From the NCBI GenBank assembly GCA_028707175.1, contig JAQTUV010000005.1:143618-207617 (forward strand): a DNA stretch of 64,000 bases, in the 5' to 3' direction. Source of the DNA: Sideroxydans sp. (GTDB lineage Bacteria; Pseudomonadota; Gammaproteobacteria; Burkholderiales; Gallionellaceae). This document shows, piece by piece, positions 61,443-64,000 of the stretch. The notes beneath the pieces are model-generated. The model was given only the letters and a program-made list of their open reading frames with translations. It ran no database searches and was not told the DNA's origin. The position numbers and the translations under genes are program-made. Position 1 is the first letter of the stretch. Each line of letters starts with the position of its first letter.

Positions 61443-61491
61443 TGTCGTACTCGTGACAAGCCACACACACTGTCATGTGTCATTTACAACA
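61443..61491. promoter_or_regulatory. Two NifA activator sites shared by nafY-like and nifB promoters
   Basis: TGTCGTACTCGTGACA (61443-61458) and TGTGTCATTTACAACA (61476-61491) both fit TGT-N10-ACA. They sit between the two divergent sigma-54 elements, 62-110 bases from that of nifB and 143-191 from the other. The rest of 61244-61601 holds only these sites. Confidence 0.82.
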
Positions 61492-61552
61492 GCATTCGTT
61501 TTTCAATCTGCCATGTGATTACAAAACAATGAGTTGGGATGCTACAAACGAT

Positions 61553-61567
61553 AGGCACGCTGTTTGC
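61553..61567 (+). promoter_or_regulatory. Sigma-54 promoter of nifB
   Basis: AGGCACGCTGTTTGC has GG and GC ten bases apart and matches TGGCACG-N4-TTGC except for the first base. It lies 35 bases before the nifB start. Confidence 0.88.
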
Positions 61568-61601
61568 TGATAGCTAGGCAGACCATAGCGGAGGACACAT
61601 C

Positions 61602-63110
61602 GTGCAACTACCCGTACTGAACAACACACCCAGCGAAGCCGCCTCAGGCGGCGGCTGCTCTGCCGGATCGTGCGGCTCTACCGACGATCAGATGAACCAC
61701 TTGCCGGAGCATATCCGCGAGAAGGTGTTCAACCATCCTTGTTATTCGGAAGAGGCACACCACTACTTTGCGCGTATGCATGTGGCGGTCGCCCCGGCTT
61801 GCAACATCCAATGTAATTACTGCAATCGCAAATATGACTGCGCCAACGAGTCACGCCCCGGCGTGGTTTCCGAGTTGCATCATCCGGTACAGGCAGTGAA
61901 AAAAGTGCTGGCTGTCGCAGCCAACATCCCGCAGATGACGGTGCTGGGCATCGCCGGCCCTGGTGATCCTTTGGCGAACCCAGAGCGTACCTTCGAGACG
62001 TTCCGCATGCTGTCCGAGCAAGCACCGGACATCAAGCTGTGCGTGTCGACCAACGGGCTGTCGCTGCCCGAGCAGGTGGAAGAGTTATCTAAGTACAACA
62101 TCGACCACGTGACCATCACCATCAACTGCGTCGATCCTGACGTGGGTGCGCAGATCTATCCGTGGATCTTCTGGAAGAACAAGCGCATCAAGGGACGTGA
62201 AGGTGCTGTGATCCTCATCGAGCAACAACAGAAGGGTTTGGAGATGCTGGTCGCCAAGGGCATCTTGGTCAAAGTGAACTCAGTGATGATCCCCGGCGTG
62301 AACGATCAACATCTGGCTGAAGTATCCAAGATCGTGAAGGCCAAGGGTGCGTTCCTGCACAACGTGATGCCACTCATCTCGGAAGCGGAACACGGCACTT
62401 ATTACGGCCTCACTGGCCAACGTGGACCGACACCGGAAGAGTTGCAATCCTTGCAGGATGCCTGCGAGGGCGACATGAACATGATGCGCCATTGCCGCCA
62501 GTGCCGTGCCGATGCAGTCGGCCTGCTGGGCGAGGATAGAGGTGCCGAGTTCACCATGGACAAGGTCGAGCAGATGGAGATCAACTACCCCGAGGCGATG
62601 AAGATGCGTGCCGAGGTGCATGCGGCGATCAATGAAGAGTTGGAAGGCAAACGTCTCGCCAAGGAAGCCAAGATGCAGTTGGTCAGCATCCAAGGTTCTA
62701 AACCGAAGGATGATTCACGTGCGGTCTTGATGGCGGTCGCCACCAAAGGCAATGGTGTGATCAACGAACACTTCGGCCATGCCAGCGAGTTCTTGATCTA
62801 CGAAGCCTCCAACGCAGGTGTGCGCTTCATCGGCCACCGCAAGACCACGCCTTACTGTGAAGGTGGCGACACCTGCGGTGATGGTGAGAGCGCCTTGGAT
62901 GTGACGCTGCGAGTATTGGCCGGATGTGAGGTCGTGTTGTGCAGCAAGGTCGGTTACGAACCATGGGGACCGTTGGAAGCCGCTGGCATACAACCGAATG
63001 GCGAACACGCGATGGAAGCGATCGAAGACGCGGTGCTCAAGGTCTATGAAGAGATGCGCGTGGCGGGCAAGTTGGCGCCAAAATTAGACGAGCAACAGAA
63101 GGTGGCATAA
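61602..63110 (+). CDS. nifB: Nitrogenase cofactor biosynthesis radical SAM protein NifB
   Basis: The start is GTG 61602 with GGAGG 7 bases before. The 502-residue protein has the radical-SAM motif Cys67-Cys71-Cys74 (CNIQCNYCNRKYDC) and the NifB block RPGVVSELHHPVQAV, TVLGIAGPGDPLANPERTFETF. A C-terminal NifX-like domain follows (about 370-480: NGVINEHFGHASEFLIYEA). NifB builds the carbide-centred 8Fe-9S precursor of FeMo-co. An early CSAGSC stretch is typical. It leads nifB-fdx-nifO-like-flavodiiron. Confidence 0.98.
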   Translation: MQLPVLNNTPSEAASGGGCSAGSCGSTDDQMNHLPEHIREKVFNHPCYSEEAHHYFARMHVAVAPACNIQCNYCNRKYDCANESRPGVVSELHHPVQAVKKVLAVAANIPQMTVLGIAGPGDPLANPERTFETFRMLSEQAPDIKLCVSTNGLSLPEQVEELSKYNIDHVTITINCVDPDVGAQIYPWIFWKNKRIKGREGAVILIEQQQKGLEMLVAKGILVKVNSVMIPGVNDQHLAEVSKIVKAKGAFLHNVMPLISEAEHGTYYGLTGQRGPTPEELQSLQDACEGDMNMMRHCRQCRADAVGLLGEDRGAEFTMDKVEQMEINYPEAMKMRAEVHAAINEELEGKRLAKEAKMQLVSIQGSKPKDDSRAVLMAVATKGNGVINEHFGHASEFLIYEASNAGVRFIGHRKTTPYCEGGDTCGDGESALDVTLRVLAGCEVVLCSKVGYEPWGPLEAAGIQPNGEHAMEAIEDAVLKVYEEMRVAGKLAPKLDEQQKVA

Positions 63111-63112
63111 CT

Positions 63113-63144
63113 CCCTTCCCCTCTCCCGCCTGCGGCGGGAGGGA
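63113..63144. repeat. Single REP-like unit between nifB and the ferredoxin gene
   Basis: CCCTTCCCCTCTCCCGCCTG followed by CGGCGGGAGGGA. One half of the usual doublet, 24 bases before the ferredoxin start. Confidence 0.8.
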
Positions 63145-63167
63145 CTAAATAGGCAAAGGAAATCATC

Positions 63168-63422
63168 ATGGCTCTAGAGATCATCGAACTATGCACCAAC
63201 TGCTGGGCCTGCCAACCGCTGTGCCCGAGTCAGGCTATCTACGAGGCGAAACCACACTTCCTGATCGACCCGGACAAGTGCAACGAATGCGCCGGTGATT
63301 TTGCAGATTCGCAATGTTCTAGCATCTGCCCGATCGAAGGTGCCATCCTCAACGCGGATGGTTTGCCCATGAATCCTCTGGGTTCACTCACGGGCATCCC
63401 CACGCAAAAATTGGCGGCGTGA
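63168..63422 (+). CDS. 2[4Fe-4S] ferredoxin following nifB
   Basis: The 84-residue protein has CTNCWACQPLCPSQAI and CNECAGDFADSQCSSICPIEG, with a C-terminal extension of about 20 residues (LPMNPLGSLTGIPTQKLAA). The first motif has a Trp and the second the insertion of FdxN-type ferredoxins; such a protein next to nifB is thought to donate electrons for NifB-co synthesis. It differs from the operon ferredoxin at 28591, which is shorter. Confidence 0.92.
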   Translation: MALEIIELCTNCWACQPLCPSQAIYEAKPHFLIDPDKCNECAGDFADSQCSSICPIEGAILNADGLPMNPLGSLTGIPTQKLAA

Positions 63423-63436
63423 GGGATCACAAGATC

Positions 63437-63865
63437 ATGTCCACCGTCGTCTTCTACGAGAAACCCGGCTGCGGCAACAACACCAAACAAAAGGTGTGGT
63501 TGGCCGCATCGGGACATACCGTATTGGCGAAGAATCTACTCACCGAGAAATGGACGGCAGAACGACTGAGTGCATTCTTCGGCGAGCTGCCTGTGGCTAA
63601 GTGGTTCAACCCTGCTGCGCCGAAAGTGAAATCTGGCGAGATCGACCCAGAGACATTCGATACGCAGAGTGCACTCGCATTGATGCTCGTCGAACCCATA
63701 CTCATCCGTCGTCCATTGATGGATGTCGAAGGTGTGTTGCGTGTCGGTTTCGATGCCAAGGCAGTGGATGCGTGGATAGGTCTCAACGACAGTCAGCCGA
63801 AAGAAGAACCCTGCCCCATCTGCAATCGGTCTGAGCCCTGCCCCGCGCCGAGTGCTGCGCCATGA
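63437..63865 (+). CDS. NifO-like/ArsC-related nitrogenase-associated protein
   Basis: I choose ATG 63437 (MSTVVFYEKPGCGNN), giving 142 residues; a GTG at 63419 overlapping the ferredoxin stop is an alternative. The sequence follows the ArsC/Spx thioredoxin-like fold of nif-associated NifO proteins: KPGCGNNTKQKVWLAASGH, FFGELPVAKWFNPAAPKVK, LMLVEPILIRRPLM. The C-terminal CPICNRSEPCPAP adds a cysteine pair not common in ArsC. NifO affects molybdenum use in Azotobacter. It overlaps the next gene by 4 bases. Confidence 0.85.
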   Translation: MSTVVFYEKPGCGNNTKQKVWLAASGHTVLAKNLLTEKWTAERLSAFFGELPVAKWFNPAAPKVKSGEIDPETFDTQSALALMLVEPILIRRPLMDVEGVLRVGFDAKAVDAWIGLNDSQPKEEPCPICNRSEPCPAPSAAP

Positions 63866-64000
63866 TCCAGACACCAGACGCTGTCGAGATCGCACCCGGC
63901 ACGCACTGGATAGGCGCGCTCGATCCTGGCTTGCGCGAATTCGACATCATCCTCAAGACCGCTAACGGTACGACCTACAATTCATATTGTGTGCGTGGCA
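63862..64000 (+). CDS. Flavodiiron (FprA-type) protein, N-terminal fragment at window end
   Basis: Only 46 residues are visible (MIQTPDAVEIAPGTHWIGAL, REFDIILKTANGTTYNSYCV). They match the start of the beta-lactamase-like diiron domain of A-type flavoproteins such as FprA/NorV, including the WIGALDP turn. Flavodiiron proteins reduce O2 or NO and have been found in nif clusters, where they may guard nitrogenase. The ATG overlaps the NifO-like stop as ATGA. The gene continues beyond the window. Confidence 0.7.
   Translation, partial: MIQTPDAVEIAPGTHWIGALDPGLREFDIILKTANGTTYNSYCVRG

Overview
The window looks like chromosomal DNA from a diazotrophic betaproteobacterium. The nif set, an Rnf complex, a soluble NAD-linked formate dehydrogenase and the protein style fit a Gallionellaceae or Sideroxydans-like organism, but that assignment is inferred from gene content only. 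No rRNA, tRNA, CRISPR array, intact transposase or integrase was seen.

Layout. 1-4045 (+): the end of a CorA-like transporter overlapping kdpD and kdpE. 4120-4399: two abutting pseudogene scraps, one of moaA and one of the gene at 12527. 4396-12127 (-): the fdsGBA-fdhD-fdsD formate dehydrogenase operon and an OFA-type transporter, ending at a decayed LysR gene. 12527-14410 (-): an LRV iron-sulfur protein and an unknown partner behind a sigma-54/NifA promoter. 14602-20303 (-): modE-modABC, a TSUP permease, modD and a GNAT gene. 20579-26394 (+): a TonB receptor, solute-binding protein, diheme cytochrome and porin, starting at a ModE-like palindrome. 26460-33303 (-): nifHDK, nifT, a ferredoxin, a NafY-like gene and small genes. 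33602-38369: draT, whose 3' end recurs twice downstream, flanking a Bro-like gene and an integrase-less cassette array (CALIN). 38405-45486: a MASE1-GGDEF protein, GST plus iron-sulfur protein, an AraC regulator, a SIR2-like protein and two hemerythrins. 45591-51622 (-): rnfABCDGEH plus one unknown gene. 51880-56787 (+): nifL-nifA, an 82-bp tandem repeat, and a Nif11-like/unknown/TPMT operon. 56819-58447: cupin/HxlR and VapBC. 58522-61243 (-): a second NafY-like operon. 61602-64000 (+): nifB, ferredoxin, nifO-like gene and the start of a flavodiiron-type gene.

How it works together. Formate oxidation yields NADH, Rnf can drive electrons from NADH to ferredoxin, and NifH delivers them to NifDK. 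The mod genes supply molybdate to both nitrogenase and formate dehydrogenase. NifB and the NafY-like proteins serve FeMo-co assembly. NifL/NifA control the regulon: canonical sigma-54 elements (TGGCAC-type, GG and GC 10 bases apart) with TGT-N10-ACA sites stand before nifH, rnfA, the LRV gene and the nafY-like/nifB divergent region, and weaker sigma-54 elements before three more operons. DraT can switch NifH off by ADP-ribosylation; no draG is present here. nifE, nifN, nifV, nifS, nifU and nifQ are absent from the window and must lie elsewhere.

Two dispersed palindromic repeat families pepper the intergenic spaces: a REP/BIME-like family (core CCCTCTCCCGC...GCGGGAGAGGG, often as inverted doublets) and a GTAGGTCGGG...CCCGACCTAC family.
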